This document shows positions 43,534-55,612 of a stretch of 64,000 bases of DNA, piece after piece. A program made the translations under genes and the position numbers. Each line of letters starts with the position of its first letter. Positions within the stretch are counted from its first letter, which is position 1. The DNA lies in contig OY720346.1 in NCBI GenBank assembly GCA_963082975.1, positions 69,803,267 to 69,867,266 on the forward strand, in the 5' to 3' direction. The notes under the pieces are model-generated. The model saw only the letters and a list, made by a program, of their open reading frames with translations. It was not told the DNA's origin and ran no database searches. The DNA is from Labia minor (taxonomy: Eukaryota; Arthropoda; Insecta; Dermaptera; Spongiphoridae).

Positions 43534-46370
43534 TTTAACTTAAGTACCGAGCCGAGGCTCGGGGTCCCGGTACTAATATGTAAATGACATAAAATATTGT
43601 AGGATTTCCAGCTAATAATTTTATTTGTTTTGCGAAAACATTCATATTTATATTTTTTGGTTTCGTTCGACCCGGATATCCATTTAAAATAATTTAAAAA
43701 AAGGCCAATAATTAAATTAGCTGGAGTGTCTCCACTCGACTATCTCGCAAATTGAATTGAATTAAATAACATAATATATTATATTTATATTAAATTTAAT
43801 TAATTATAAATTATAAATAATAAATATTAAACCAGCGCATGTTTGGCTCTTTGTTGATGCCACCACGTCACGTGTTGGCGCGTGAGATTTGCAGTGTTAA
43901 AAAATTAATTCTGGTACTTTCAGCAAATAAATGTAGCTGAAATTCTAGATATAGCAGTTTTATACAATTATTAATAATGTGAAAAATTATCAAACATATA
44001 TCTTTATTTTTACGGTCACTTTAGAAGAAAAAATAATACTTTATAAAAAAAAATTTTAAAAAACCACGTTTTACTAACGGACTAAAAAGGAGAAAATAAT
44101 TTTTTCTGAAAATCCATACTGACATTACATACAAGAGATCTGATTTGAATCAAACTGTCCATAACGTAAAACGTGGGGCGCAACAAATAATAATTTTTCT
44201 ATTCAAATATGATTTCCTTTATTAATTTTTATTTAGCATCAATCGTTGTATTTTTTAAGGCTTAAGTTTTCAACAAAATTCTTGTATAATAGAAGGGAAT
44301 ATTATTAGTAAGTACCGGGACCCCGAGCCTCGGCTCGGTACTTAAGTTAAAAAAAATGATTCATTATTATTGGGTTTGGCTGGTAATATTAATACCTGGG
44401 ATACCGAGCTGTCGCTCGAAAAAGAGTTTAGACATTATTATAGACATTTTCATTCTGTAAATTAAATAATTTTATTTCATTTAAATAAATATCTATTTTT
44501 AAATAATTTTTCTCTCTACATTATTTATCTAATTCTGACAATATATTAAGATCACACCGGGACCCCGAGCCTCTCGGCTAGGTAATTAAGTTAAAAAAAA
44601 ATAATTCATTATTATATTGGGTTTGGCTGGTAATATTAATACTTGGGACACCGAGCTGATATACAATTCTTTAATTATTTATTACAATTATTAAATGTTG
44701 CATCATTGCATCCATCTGATTAAAATGAATGGAACTTGGGGTCCTCAATAATACATAAATATGTATTATTAGATATGTTTCAAAGTGCATGAATATTTTT
44801 TTTTTATTGGAAGAATGATAAATATATATCGTAATTTATAATTATAAAATATTATTAAAATATATATTTTTAATTTTATTTCGAAATTAAATAAAAAATT
44901 TTAAAATATTTTAAATATAAAAAAAATATTAATACAATATCTTTTAAAATAAGGCTGGAGTCAAATTTCAATATGAGTGTCATTTGTCCATATATAAATT
45001 AATAATAAATAATATTATAAAATATTAAATTTAATAAAAGAACAATGAATAAATAAATATAAAATAGTAATTTATTAAAAAATAATAGATTAAAAAAAAA
45101 AAAATTATTTTCCGCCGGTTTCGATCCTGCGAATTTGACTATTCAAAACAGTGCCTTTACCCAGTAGACTGATATATAATTAGTTAATTAACATGACATT
45201 TTTTACTCTCTTAGCAAGAATTATATGTTTTTTGTTTTTGTTTTTTTTGAGAGTGATTAATAAATATATATATATCTATTTTATTAAAAATAAATATTTT
45301 TAATTTTATTTCGAAATTAAATAATGAATTTTAAAATATTTTAAATATAAAAAAATGTTAATACAATTCATTTAAAAAAAAGCGGGAGTCAACCAACCGT
45401 ATTTTATTTTGTTGTTTTTTTTTTGAGAGAGATTAATAAATATATATATATATATATTTTATTAAAAATAAATATTTTTAATTTTATTTCGAAATTTATT
45501 TTATTTTAAAATATTTTAAATATAAAAAAATATTAATACAATATCTTTTAAAATAAGGCGGGAGTAAAATTGATGACGTCACACCCATATATAATTTTTA
45601 ATTAAGAAATTAATAATGAAGCTGTAAGTTTCAAGAGATGTGATCAATAAAACTCAATTTTTCTTTATAAATACTATATTTAGTGTGAATTTGAAAAAAA
45701 TCGTTAGAGCGGTTTTTGAGAACCAATAGATATATATAGAAATATAGATATATACAATTTTAGCTAGCATAATAAGATAAGATACGATAGGATAAGTTTC
45801 GTGATATAATTTTTACCGACCGACGATAGTAAGGGAGGTATTGTTATAAATATTACCTATTAAGTATTTAACAGACTTTTTGTAAAAGGGAATATTATTA
45901 GTTGATCATTAGAAAATTTATCGTATATTTAATATATTTAAAAATTGTTTAAGATACTAACTTATACTATCAAACTTTTCAAATATCAAATTTTTTATCA
46001 GACCACTTGTAAAAGGGAATAATATTAGTAGTCCAATAGATTTTTTTTAATTTAAATTCTTTCGAGCATTAAATTTAATATTTTTGATAAAGATCAATAT
46101 TCATTCGTCAAATTATATTATGCGTGGTTTTAATGTTTATTTTGAGATTTATATATTTTCTATATTTTTATTAGAAACAGGATATTTTAGACATATTTGC
46201 GCCCCACGTTTTACGTTATGGACAGTTTGATTCAAATCAGATCTCTTGTATGTAATGTCAGTATGGATTTTCAGAAAAAATTATTTTCTCCTTTTTAGTC
46301 CGTTAGTAAAACGTGGTTTTTTAAAATTTTTTTTTATAAAGTATTATTTTCTACTTTTTAGTCTTCAAAT
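43534..46370. repeat. Nested inverted repeats, no gene
   Basis: A CCGAGCC-GA-GGCTCGG hairpin with GGGTCCCGG beside it occurs at 43547-43574, and again (inverted) at 44313-44342 and 44555-44585. 'gggtttggctggtaatattaat' follows two of them and is inverted near 42863-42890. 44029-44183 is a perfect inverse of 46197-46350. 44870-45560 carries three tandem-like copies of 'ttttaattttatttcgaaatt...tattaatacaatatcttttaaaataaggcgggagt'. A 5' stub of the ACCGACCG family lies at 45815-45846. The GGCTCTTTGTTGATGCCACC repeat is at 43841-43960. Confidence 0.65.
44029..46350. repeat. Perfect ~155-bp inverted repeats 2 kb apart
   Basis: 44029-44183 and 46197-46350 are reverse complements with no difference that I can see. 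Each arm contains its own shorter inverted ends (CCACGTTTTAC ... GTAAAACGTGG), so each looks like a ~110-bp MITE, now in opposite orientations. Perfect identity implies recent origin or gene conversion. Confidence 0.75.
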
Positions 46371-48000
46371 TTTGCAATCGATTTTAGTTTAATCATATTA
46401 ATTAAATTTATGAAGTATAATTTAAGAAATGAATGTGTACTAAATATTTATATTTATAAAGTTGGGGATTTTATGTTTTTTTGTTTACATCGACATTTTG
46501 AATTTTTATATATAGGAATAATTTTGGATTATTTCATTCAAATTGTAGCAATTAGAAGCTCATAGAAATGATAATATTGTATTGTCATCGAGAGCAAAGC
46601 TGTTGGTGAAGTTTCAAGAAAATCCGATGATTGGAAGTCGTCGAAAAATCGATTGCAAGATTTGACGCATACACACAGACAAGAATACAAGTTAAGTAAA
46701 ACGTGATAATATCAAAACGTTGTAATACTCTTGGTTACACACACACACACACAGAGAGAGAGACATTTTTCTCAACCTAAGTGAAAATTATTCAGGAACC
46801 TTCAAATCGTATAAAAACATCAAAATCTCAACATCGAAAATTTTCGTGATCGCAATACTATCTCGCCAGATATAGTAAAAAAATAAATAAATAATTTTTT
46901 AATTTTTGTTCCTTTAAAATATTTGAAATTTTTTCATTTATTTTTTTAATTATTAATTAATATTTTTTTCATTAATTAGTTAAATAATATACTTTTTAAT
47001 TATTTTTTTTTCTCTCTAAAATATTTGAAATTTTTTAATCTGTTTTGTCGTTTAATTTTTTGTTAATTCTTATCAATTTTTATTAGTTAATTTTTTATTT
47101 TATATTTATTTATTTTTTTTTAATTTATTTTTGTGTTTATTTTTTATTTTATATTTATTTATTTATTGTTCTTTTATTAATGATTTTTTAGATAGTTTTA
47201 TAACTTTTAATATTTTTTCACTAAAATATTATTTATTATTTATTATTATTAGGGACCCCAAGTTACATTCATTTTAATCAGATTGAAGCAAAGATATAAC
47301 ATTTAATAATTGTAATAAATAATTAAAGAATTGTATATCAATATTTGATTTTTATGTACATATTTAAAAAAAATGATTTGGTCTGTTTTCTTAATTATTA
47401 TATAATGTTTGAAAAAATATTTATTGGCAATAATTTTATAAACAGTTTGTAAAGAATAATTATAAAATATAATTTTCATTTTTTAAGTATATTAATTCTA
47501 TTAAATTAAAATAAAATTAATGGATATTATATATTTACCCACTTTCATACAGATATAACAATGGAAAACCCCAATTCCAAAATGCTGGAGTGTCTCCACT
47601 CGACTATCTCGCAATTTGAATAGGCTTAAATAACATAATATATTATATTTAAATTAAATTTAATTAATTATAAATTATATATTAAATTAAAATTAATAAA
47701 TAATATTTATTAAACCAGCGCGAGTTTGGCTCTTTGTCGATGGCACCACGTCACGCGTGAGATTTGCAGTGTTAAAAAATTAATTCCGGTACTTTCAGCG
47801 ATTCAACCAAGCTGAAATTCCATATATAGAAGTTTTATGCAATTTTTAATCATGTGAAAAACTATCAAACATATCTTATCTTTATTTTTACGATTTTTAC
47901 GAATAGAGGTAAAAAAATGAAAACGTGGTTGGTAATGACCCTCTTCCCGTTGAGCTACATTTCTCATAAGTAGATTGAATATCTTTTCTCTCCAACTGGA
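46371..48000. other. Intergenic repeats, no gene
   Basis: 46715-47345 duplicates 5878-6460 (F-box copy 1 flank), including (CA)n and (GA)n at 46737-46762, but without either Helitron or hAT insertion, so it preserves empty sites for both. 47580-47850 holds another copy of the GGCTCTTTGTCGATGGCACC repeat. Open frames on the minus strand (47803-48009) show no domain. Confidence 0.55.
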
Positions 48001-50521
48001 ATATGACATGTGTATTATCTTTTGAGAAGGGTTAGGTGTCTAAAGGGTCTTTGTTGTATTATTATTGTCTCTCTTATTCAAGTAAGTATAGTTTCATACA
48101 TTTTTCAAATACCTGAGTTTAAAAGAAAGTTACAAAAGAAATAGAAAGTTAACTGGCGGGCCGCACAATTTTTCACGGTGGGCCGCATGTTGGCCAGGCC
48201 AGTGTAAAAAGAATATTGTTGAAGTGAAAACTTCTTTAGCGGCGTTGAGCACTTTTGCGGGATGGGGAAAAAATATAGATTTCGCGTGAGATTCCAAAAC
48301 GACACCGACCCGACCGACCGACCGATATACGCATGCGCAATACGCCAGAATGTTAGACACTAAACTTCTGATACATTCTTTACGAAATTTTACATATTTG
48401 CCATATTAAATATTATTATTTATATTTACATTAATAATCAGTATTACTAAATTATGTATATATAAAATAAAATATTTTAATATATTATTATGTGTTAAAT
48501 TATATTAAATTAATTTCTAATATATTTATATAATTTAAAATTAATTTCAGAATATATATATATATATATATATTAAATTATATACTATATATAATATATT
48601 ATATAATATATATTTTAATAAATTAATTTTTAAATATGTGTGTGTGTGTGTGTGTGTGACCGTAAAAATAAAGATATATGTTTGATAATTTTTCACATGA
48701 TTAATAATTCTATAAAACTGCTATATATAGAATTTCAGCCTGATAGAATCGCTGAAAGTACCAGAATTAATTTTTTTACACTGGAAATCTCACGCGCCAA
48801 CACGTGACGTGGTGCCATCAACAAAGAGCCAAACACTCCACTATCCACTCGACTATCTCGCAAATTTGAATTTGATTAAATAATATTTATTAATTTAAAT
48901 TAAATTAAATTAATTAAATTATAATTTAATAAATATTATTTATAACATCAAAAACATCAAAATCTCAACATCGAAAATTGAATTGCTGAAAGTACCAGAA
49001 TTAATTTTTTAACACTGGAAATCTCACGCGCCAACACGTGACGTGGTGCCATCAAAAGAGAGCCAAACTTTCGCTGGTTTAATAAATATTATTTATTAAT
49101 TTTAATTTATAATTGAATTAATTTAATTTAATTTAAATTAATATATGTTATTTAATCCAATTCAAATTTGCGAGATATGCTGAATATGCTTTTAAATAAA
49201 AAAAATTTTCAAGAAAGTAATTGGAATTATTAATATTAAGAATCAATAAATAAATTTATTAAATATACATTTAAACATGTAAATTAATCTATATATAAAT
49301 TTAATAAATATTCAAACAATAATTGAAACAATATAAATAACACGATTCAATATTTTACTTACATTGTGATTTATATTTTTATTTTTATTACAACTATTAT
49401 TATGGGTATGTTATTTTTGGCAGTTTAAAAAAATTAAAAATATTAATAAAATTTATCAAAATAATAATTTGAAAAGATTTCCAATTATTTTTATTTATTT
49501 ATTGTAAATTTTTCAATGTAACCATGGTAACCATAAATAGACTTTTACCAAAATATTACTATTTAAATTAATTTTGGATTTAACTACACTAAAACCTTCC
49601 CTGGGACGCCCACAACAATCCCTGAAAGTTTCATCGCAATCGGACGGGTAGTTTTTGAGTATTTGACAGACACACACACACAGACAGACAGACAGACAGA
49701 CATATATATATATATTCATACACATCGTATTTTTAATATTTTTGTAATAATAATCAGTTTGCTGAAAAAAATAATTATGAATTTTATATATATATATATA
49801 TATACGTATATAAATTTCATTTTTCTCGTGAAGCTGGTGCGCATTCCGTCTGCTTTCAAATTTCTTACGCACAAGTTTTCACTTCTGTCGGCCAGTCCCA
49901 CGACTGCCAATTCGACTTTTTTATTTATTATTATTTTTTTTTATTAATAAATGTCCACCTGGATATTATCTATTTTCAAAGCTTTGAAAATGTCCTTTAT
50001 TTCATTCTTCTTCAAGTAAACAAAATTCAATTGTTAAGGAAAAAGAAACCATGATTTTTACGAATAGAGGTAAAAAAATGAAAACGTGGTTGGTAATGAC
50101 CCTCTTCCCGATGAGCTACATTTCTCATAAGTAGATAGAAAACTACGAATTTTGAATAATGCCCGTATACCAAATTTCATGATTCTAGCTCAAACCATTT
50201 TTGCGTAATCTTGTCTGCATATACATACACAGACAGACATAATTTTTAAATTTACTGAAAATGACTCAGGGACCTTTAAAACTTATAAAAACATCAAAAG
50301 CTCGAAATCAAAAATTTTCATGATCACAATACTGTCTCTGGCGTGATAGTAAAAACGAACGCTTGAATGAGTGAGGAAAATAGGCAACAGTCGATAATTT
50401 AGAGCAACGAACAAATGTCGGTCTTAAGCATAAATTTATCGACAAAATACATACTAAGAAATGATCATTGGTATATGAAAAATATTGTTTTCAAAGACCT
50501 ACTTAATTAATTGCTCCATTC

Positions 50522-50561
<40 letters not shown>

Positions 50562-51150
50562 ACTTTTCCTAGTATAATAAGTAAGATTTATTGACTATTT
50601 CATATTATTATTTATATAATTTTGAAAATTTTTGTTCCGAGATTCTTCGAGATTTCCACTTTTCAGACGGTTCTGAATCCAAAACTGCAAAAAAAAATTT
50701 TTGAACCGGCTCGTTACCGAGATTACGTCTAAAAAAATGAGATATTGTCTTGAAATTTGATATTTAGATGTTTTTTTTGGGAATGATGGGCGGGAATTGG
50801 ATTGTTTTTGGACAAGATCGGACCATAAGTAAGGGTAGTTTAAAGTGGTTTCAAAGCACATTTTATTGATTTTCTCAATAAATACCCATTTTTATGAGAA
50901 TTATCATACTGTCGTATTAAATTTATAGGGAATCGAATTTATTAAATGTTTCATTATATTCATTTTTACCTAAACTTAATGATATATAGGAGTTATTTAT
51001 AAAAAAAACTACTTTAAGATTTCGAAAGCTTTTCGTCCGCCGTATTGGTAGGATATTTTGAAAGAAATCATGTAAAAATCCCTAATTGCAAAAATCACTA
51101 AGTAAAATATCCCTAAAAGAATAAATCCCTAAATAAAAAATTTCCCTATT
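48000..51150. repeat. Arm of large inverted duplication (partners 10.9-12.5 kb and 36.3-38.3 kb)
   Basis: 48000-49985 mirrors 10935-12500, and 49920-51150 mirrors 36300-38180 (minus the Helentron-like copy d). It contains (GT)n at 48635-48658, (CA)n/(GACA)n at 49667-49701, (TA)n at 49787-49803 and 50533-50559, and two minus-strand copies of the CACGTGACGTGGTGCCATCA repeat (48785-48835, 49005-49072). The frames at 49513-49872 and 49663-49947 come from the microsatellite and are not genes. Confidence 0.7.
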
Positions 51151-51162
51151 TTTTTACTTATT

Positions 51163-51357
51163 TAATAATGAATAGCCGAAGAGACATGAATGAGGTAGTT
51201 ATACATCTTGCTTGGTGTCATCACATCTGTTCCATCTGGTTTTTTAGCGTCCCATTTTTCATGATTTGCCTTTATTATGGTCAGAAGCTCATCATGCGAG
51301 TCGCGGAATCGTTTCCTTGGTGGATCAGTCTTCTTTCCACGAACATCAAAATCTACT
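51163..51357 (-). other. Coding-like fragment of unknown origin
   Basis: On the minus strand about 64 codons are open up to a TAA and read like protein: DVRGKKTDPPRKRFRDSHDE then LLTIIKANHEKWDAKKPDG. It is charged and hydrophilic and less AT-rich than its surroundings. It is preceded (on the minus strand) by 'tttgcatttatttaag', which could be a splice acceptor. It lies exactly where the inverted duplication ends. I do not recognise the family. It could be a host exon fragment, a transposon relic or chance. Confidence 0.3.
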
Positions 51358-51454
51358 TAAATAAATGCAAAGAACCACAAATATATTAGTAAATATATAA
51401 ATAATAATATGAAATAGTCAATAAATCTTACTTATTATACTAGGAAAATTTGTT

Positions 51455-51646
51455 GTTGATTAAATTAAAATATATTTTCCAAGAAAACAAATATATGTCT
51501 TATCTACTTATACTGATTGAAACAAAATGGATGAAAACCTTTTACATACAGACTTTCAACCAAATACCATGTATCACTCGGGGGTACAGGGGGCGGAGCC
51601 CCCGTCTAGGTGTGAAGAGCGCCTGGAAGGCGCTCGGAGCAGCTAG
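51455..51646 (+). mobile_element. Helitron 3' end, truncated
   Basis: Terminal 190 bp only: GGGGGCGGAGCCCCC stem, GAGCGCC-TGGAA-GGCGCTC hairpin and CTAG at 51643-51646. The upstream part ends where the inverted duplication stops. Confidence 0.8.
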
Positions 51647-52099
51647 TAATATATATGTAAGACCAGGCTGTGACGTCCTGAATGGCTGGATGACGTCATA
51701 TAATTTTAAATTAAGAAAAAAACTAATAAAAATGATTTTTCTCGAAGATAAAACCAATACAAAGTGAATGATTCGTGATAATATGTAAAAAATCTCCTCA
51801 TGTGAAATTTGGTGTGAAAATAACCCTTTCCTTCTTATCGTCGATCGCTAATACTACCACTTCCGGTTTCTGATTTGCACCAAAAGTTGATCAATTCATC
51901 CTACTGATGCATTAAGTAAATATACCAAATTTCATCAAAATCCGTTGAGCCGTTCAGGCTGTACACATCTATACGGACGGACAGACATCATGCTAAAAAT
52001 ACTTTTTTTCTGTTTAGAAAATGCATGATTCGTGGAGATATGTAAAAATCTGTGAAATTTGGTTTGAAAACAATATCTCCCTTACTATCGTCGGTCGGT
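51647..52099 (-). mobile_element. Helentron-like element, copy h (minus, 3'-truncated)
   Basis: It reads in reverse from cgtcggtcggt (52099) to the 'tgacgtc...gtaagaccagg' region, where the Helitron end cuts it off before its 3' hairpin. It meets copy i head to head. Confidence 0.65.
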
Positions 52100-52103
52100 A
52101 AAA

Positions 52104-52621
52104 AAGTATTTTTAGCATGATGTCTGTCCGTCCGTCCGTATAGATGTGTACAGCCTGAACGACTCAACGGATTTTGATGAAATTGGGTATATTTACTTAA
52201 TGCATCAGTGGGATGAATTGATCAACTTTTGGTGCAAATCCGGAAACCGGAAGTGGTAGTATTAGCGATCGACGATTGGAAGGGAAGGGTTATTTTCACA
52301 CCAAATTTCACATGATGAGATTTTTTACATATCACCACGAATCATGCACTTTGTGGTGGTTTTATTCTCGAGAAAAATCATCTTTATTAGTTTTTTCTTA
52401 ATTTAAAATTATATGACGTCATCCAGCCATTCATGACGTCACAGCCTGGTCTTACATATATATTATAAATAAAATAAAATTAAAAATATTTATGTTCTAT
52501 CCATATCTGTTTTTTTATTACATTAATAGATATATAAAAATTATTTGAAATTGTTTCTGTAGCTGGAAATTAATTTATTTCAAACCGTCGGTCGGTTCGG
52601 ACCTGGGCACAGGTCAACTTA
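52104..52621 (+). mobile_element. Helentron-like element, copy i (plus, 5'-truncated)
   Basis: It starts inside the family at 'agtatttttagcatgatgtctg' and runs to the complete 3' end (loop changed to GGCA in GACCTGGGCACAGGTC). With copy h it forms a ~970-bp imperfect palindrome centred near 52100. Confidence 0.65.
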
Positions 52622-53573
52622 TTTTTGTTATTACTTTTAATTTAGAAGTTGCTAAAAGATTTTCTTGTTTGAAATTTCAATTTTTTGAATTTCACGATAT
52701 CAAAAAGGAATCAAATTATTATTAGCATAAAAATTGAAAAACTTATGAAAAATAATCTTTTCATAATTAATTATATATGAAATATTTAGGCTGGCTACAT
52801 GAATAACTTACATTTTAATTTATTAAAAATATGATTTTTAATTAAAATTATTCAATCCCAGTTTCAAAGATGAAGTGTTTTCTTTTTCAAAATTGAAATT
52901 GTTTCAGATATTCAATTCAAGAGAATAATGTCTTTCATGCATTTACTTCGCTGAGATGCTGAGTTTCAATGAAATTGAAAACATATCCATTGGATTGAAA
53001 ATTGTTTATTATGTATATATCTTAAATTTGCTTGAAATTGGATGAAAAATATAGAAATTTTAATGATAAATATGAAAAGCGGGTGGAAAGTGGGTGGTGA
53101 GTGCGCGCGTGCAGCCGTCGCACCAATTGCCTATCTCTAAGGGGCATAGTAAAAATTCACTTAATTTTATAAAAATATTGATGAAATTTTATGACAACCA
53201 ACCCCTATTTTTGATGATCGGATTTTGTTTTAATTGATATTTCTCATAGGGGGTGTGCTCAATAGGGGGAGGAAAAATTTCATCCATTTTGCTCTAACTT
53301 ACCCCTAAATACGTTTTTTCTTAGAAAAACACCCTTTTTTCAATTTATTAAAATTGCTCTTAGATATGATTTAATTAATTTCATTATCTATAGTTCAATC
53401 TTATCTAGGCACTTATATTGAACAATGGTTTTTTTCATTTTTTTAAAATTCCAATTCTTTCAGGGTAAATTTCAACTCTTAATTTTTAACTTTCAATTGA
53501 AGAAATAAAACCTTCCCAATAAAATTTTTTAGTTTTTTTTTTTTAAATTATTTAAAAAAATTTATATTTTACA
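52622..53573. other. Unique-looking AT-rich DNA, no gene
   Basis: No repeat shared with the rest of the window and no open frame with a domain. A small GC-richer patch (53080-53130, gtgcgcgcgtgcagccgtcgcacc) stands out. Confidence 0.5.
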
Positions 53574-53822
53574 TTACCAGCAATAAATATAGTACAATTT
53601 GACGGTAACATAATCGAATTTATCATCTTTTGGGATTCCTTTAAAACAAATATTGATCAATGGAATGATATAATTGATATTAAAAAGTTACAATATTTAA
53701 AAACTTCTGTCAAAGGAGAAGCATTAGATTTAATTCGATATATACCTATTTCACCTACTCCATTCCACGATGAAATCATTTTAAAGGGAAGTTGCAAACA
53801 CCATTTGCATGGGTTCAAATGA
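53574..53822 (+). pseudogene. BEL/Pao retrotransposon Gag relic (DUF1759-like)
   Basis: An 82-codon open stretch starting LPAINIVQFDGNIIEFIIFW, followed by DSFKTNIDQ, KKLQYLKTSVKGEALDLI. This matches the DUF1759 pattern of BEL/Pao Gag proteins (LPKxxLPxFDGNxxxWxxFWDxF ... K..YLKxxLxGxA). A TGA at 53820-53822 ends it, and no protease, RT or LTRs were found nearby. BEL/Pao elements occur only in animals, which supports the metazoan assignment. Confidence 0.8.
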
Positions 53823-54003
53823 TATTAATATAAATTTAAAACTTGAAGGTGGCCATACAAAGCAAAATTACATGCTTACAATTCAGAAAATTAAGACAAA
53901 AAAAAAAAAAAAAAAAATAAAAAATAAAAAAATAATAATAATATAAATAATAATTTCTTGAATTATTTTAATAAAATAAAATTTAATTTTAATACTCTAT
54001 ACC

Positions 54004-54073
54004 AGGCATGTCAAAAGTGCGGCCTCGGGCCCAAAACCCTTTGTGATGCGGCCCAAACGCAAAATTGATCATT
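54004..54073 (+). mobile_element. Possible second hAT terminus interrupted by another hAT
   Basis: 'ccaggcatgtcaaaagtgcggcc' resembles a hAT left end (CAGGCATGTC...GCGGCCC). 70 bp later it is cut by the hAT at 54082. The sequence after that insertion (57055 onward) shows no right terminus. Weak. Confidence 0.35.
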
Positions 54074-55540
54074 ATCTAATACAGGGGTGGGCAACACGTC
54101 GACTGCGGTCGACCGGTCGATCGCAAAGGCTTTAAAAGTAGCCCGCGAAGCCAAAGTTGGAAAAGTTAAAAGGTAAAGGACATGATTTTTCCAAGGGAGA
54201 GGGAAGGCAGAAAAAATCATGAGTTCACGTGAGGGCAGGAACGCCAATCCCCGAAATATAATTCTTTTCTACTGGGATTATAGAAAAGAATCTACCCGTT
54301 ACCCAGGATATTATTTTTAAATTTATTAACAATTAATTTTACATTTCATGAAACTTATTCAATTTTTTCTTATTGCTTCATATATAAAAACAATAAAATT
54401 ATTTCCTTCCTTTTCAAGTAATTTTTATGTTATTTTAAGTTATTTATTTTTGAATATAAAATTTGAAAATAGAATTGAATAGGAGGAAAAATGTTTCAAT
54501 GTTAAAATACAAAAAAGAAGGAATGATTGGGATGGAAAAGTTGGTTAAATCGATTTATTAATATAATTCGTATTAATTTATTTGTCGTATAATACATAGT
54601 ATAATTAATTTGTATATAATTTCAAAGGGGGGAAGGGGAAATAATAGAATTTATTTTGAAAATAAAGTCAAAGGCAGTTGAATCTCATTCATTGGGGGTA
54701 AGCAATGCAGCATTGCTATCCTGTCCCCTTCAAGGTTACCGAGAAGCAAAGCATTGGAGGTGGGGGCGAAATTTATTAAATATATATAAATATATCAGTA
54801 AAAAGTTAAAAATCTATATTTTATAAAATTAAATTTTTATTTGAATCTTTTCTAAAATTTATTAAACTTCATTTAAATTAATAGGAATAAATAAATTTAC
54901 AATAAATTCTTGATTGAGGGATGATTTCGGTGGTGACGCCGGTCAACATCTTCGACTGGAAAAGGAATGGGAACTGATTGCGCTCGAAGCTGCTCACCAG
55001 CAGGCCAGGAGGGAGGGTGGGAGGGAGGTGAGAAGAGGTGGCGGAGGGGGGCAACATGGCGGCAAATGTTTTCAATCTGTCAAAATTCAATAATTAATAT
55101 TTAATCAACGAAGCAACGTAAAATTATATAATAGTAATGAAAATGAATCTACGTTTCATGATGAATCTATTCGTATAGGTTTTATCTGTTGTTATGAGGC
55201 AAGATTTTTGTTGAACTGTAAAAATAAACCGATATTAAAATTAATTAAAAATTTCCATTTAATGATACAAAAAATCAATTTTATTTAAAATCTGGCTAAA
55301 ATTATGGTCAATGGATTGGTCTTGGTCACAATTTACAAGATTTAGTCAAAAATGTTAATAAAATGAAAAACTTTGATTTAATTGGTTTTTTCTAATTTTG
55401 CAAAGCGTTCTATAAATATGAGTTCCAAGTTTTAAACTAATGTGAAGCATTGGAGAGGTGGGTCCTCTCAGAGGCATATAAGACATGTCTCACTCGTGAA
55501 TATAGCGGGTTTTGCTAGTCGAAGGGTTGACGTGATCTGG

Positions 55541-55612
55541 ATATATTTGAATAAACCCCCCGAAGGGGGGTTTATTCAAATATATATAGGAGACTCTAAA
55601 GAGTCTCCTATA
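55541..55612. repeat. Two adjacent perfect hairpins
   Basis: Hairpin 1: 21-bp arms 55541-55561 / 55565-55585 around GAA, with CCCCCC/GGGGGG at the tip. Hairpin 2: 13-bp arms 55585-55597 / 55600-55612 (TATAGGAGACTCT and its inverse) around AA. Both are flawless and share a base at 55585. Confidence 0.95.

Noticed and set aside
54878-55090. 70-codon proline-rich frame on the minus strand
   Set aside because: It comes from a purine-biased GC-rich patch. No domain, no context, and it starts inside a transposon derivative.
55541-55612. Bacterial-type Rho-independent terminator
   Set aside because: The hairpins are followed by no proper T-run or gene end and lie inside a eukaryotic hAT element.
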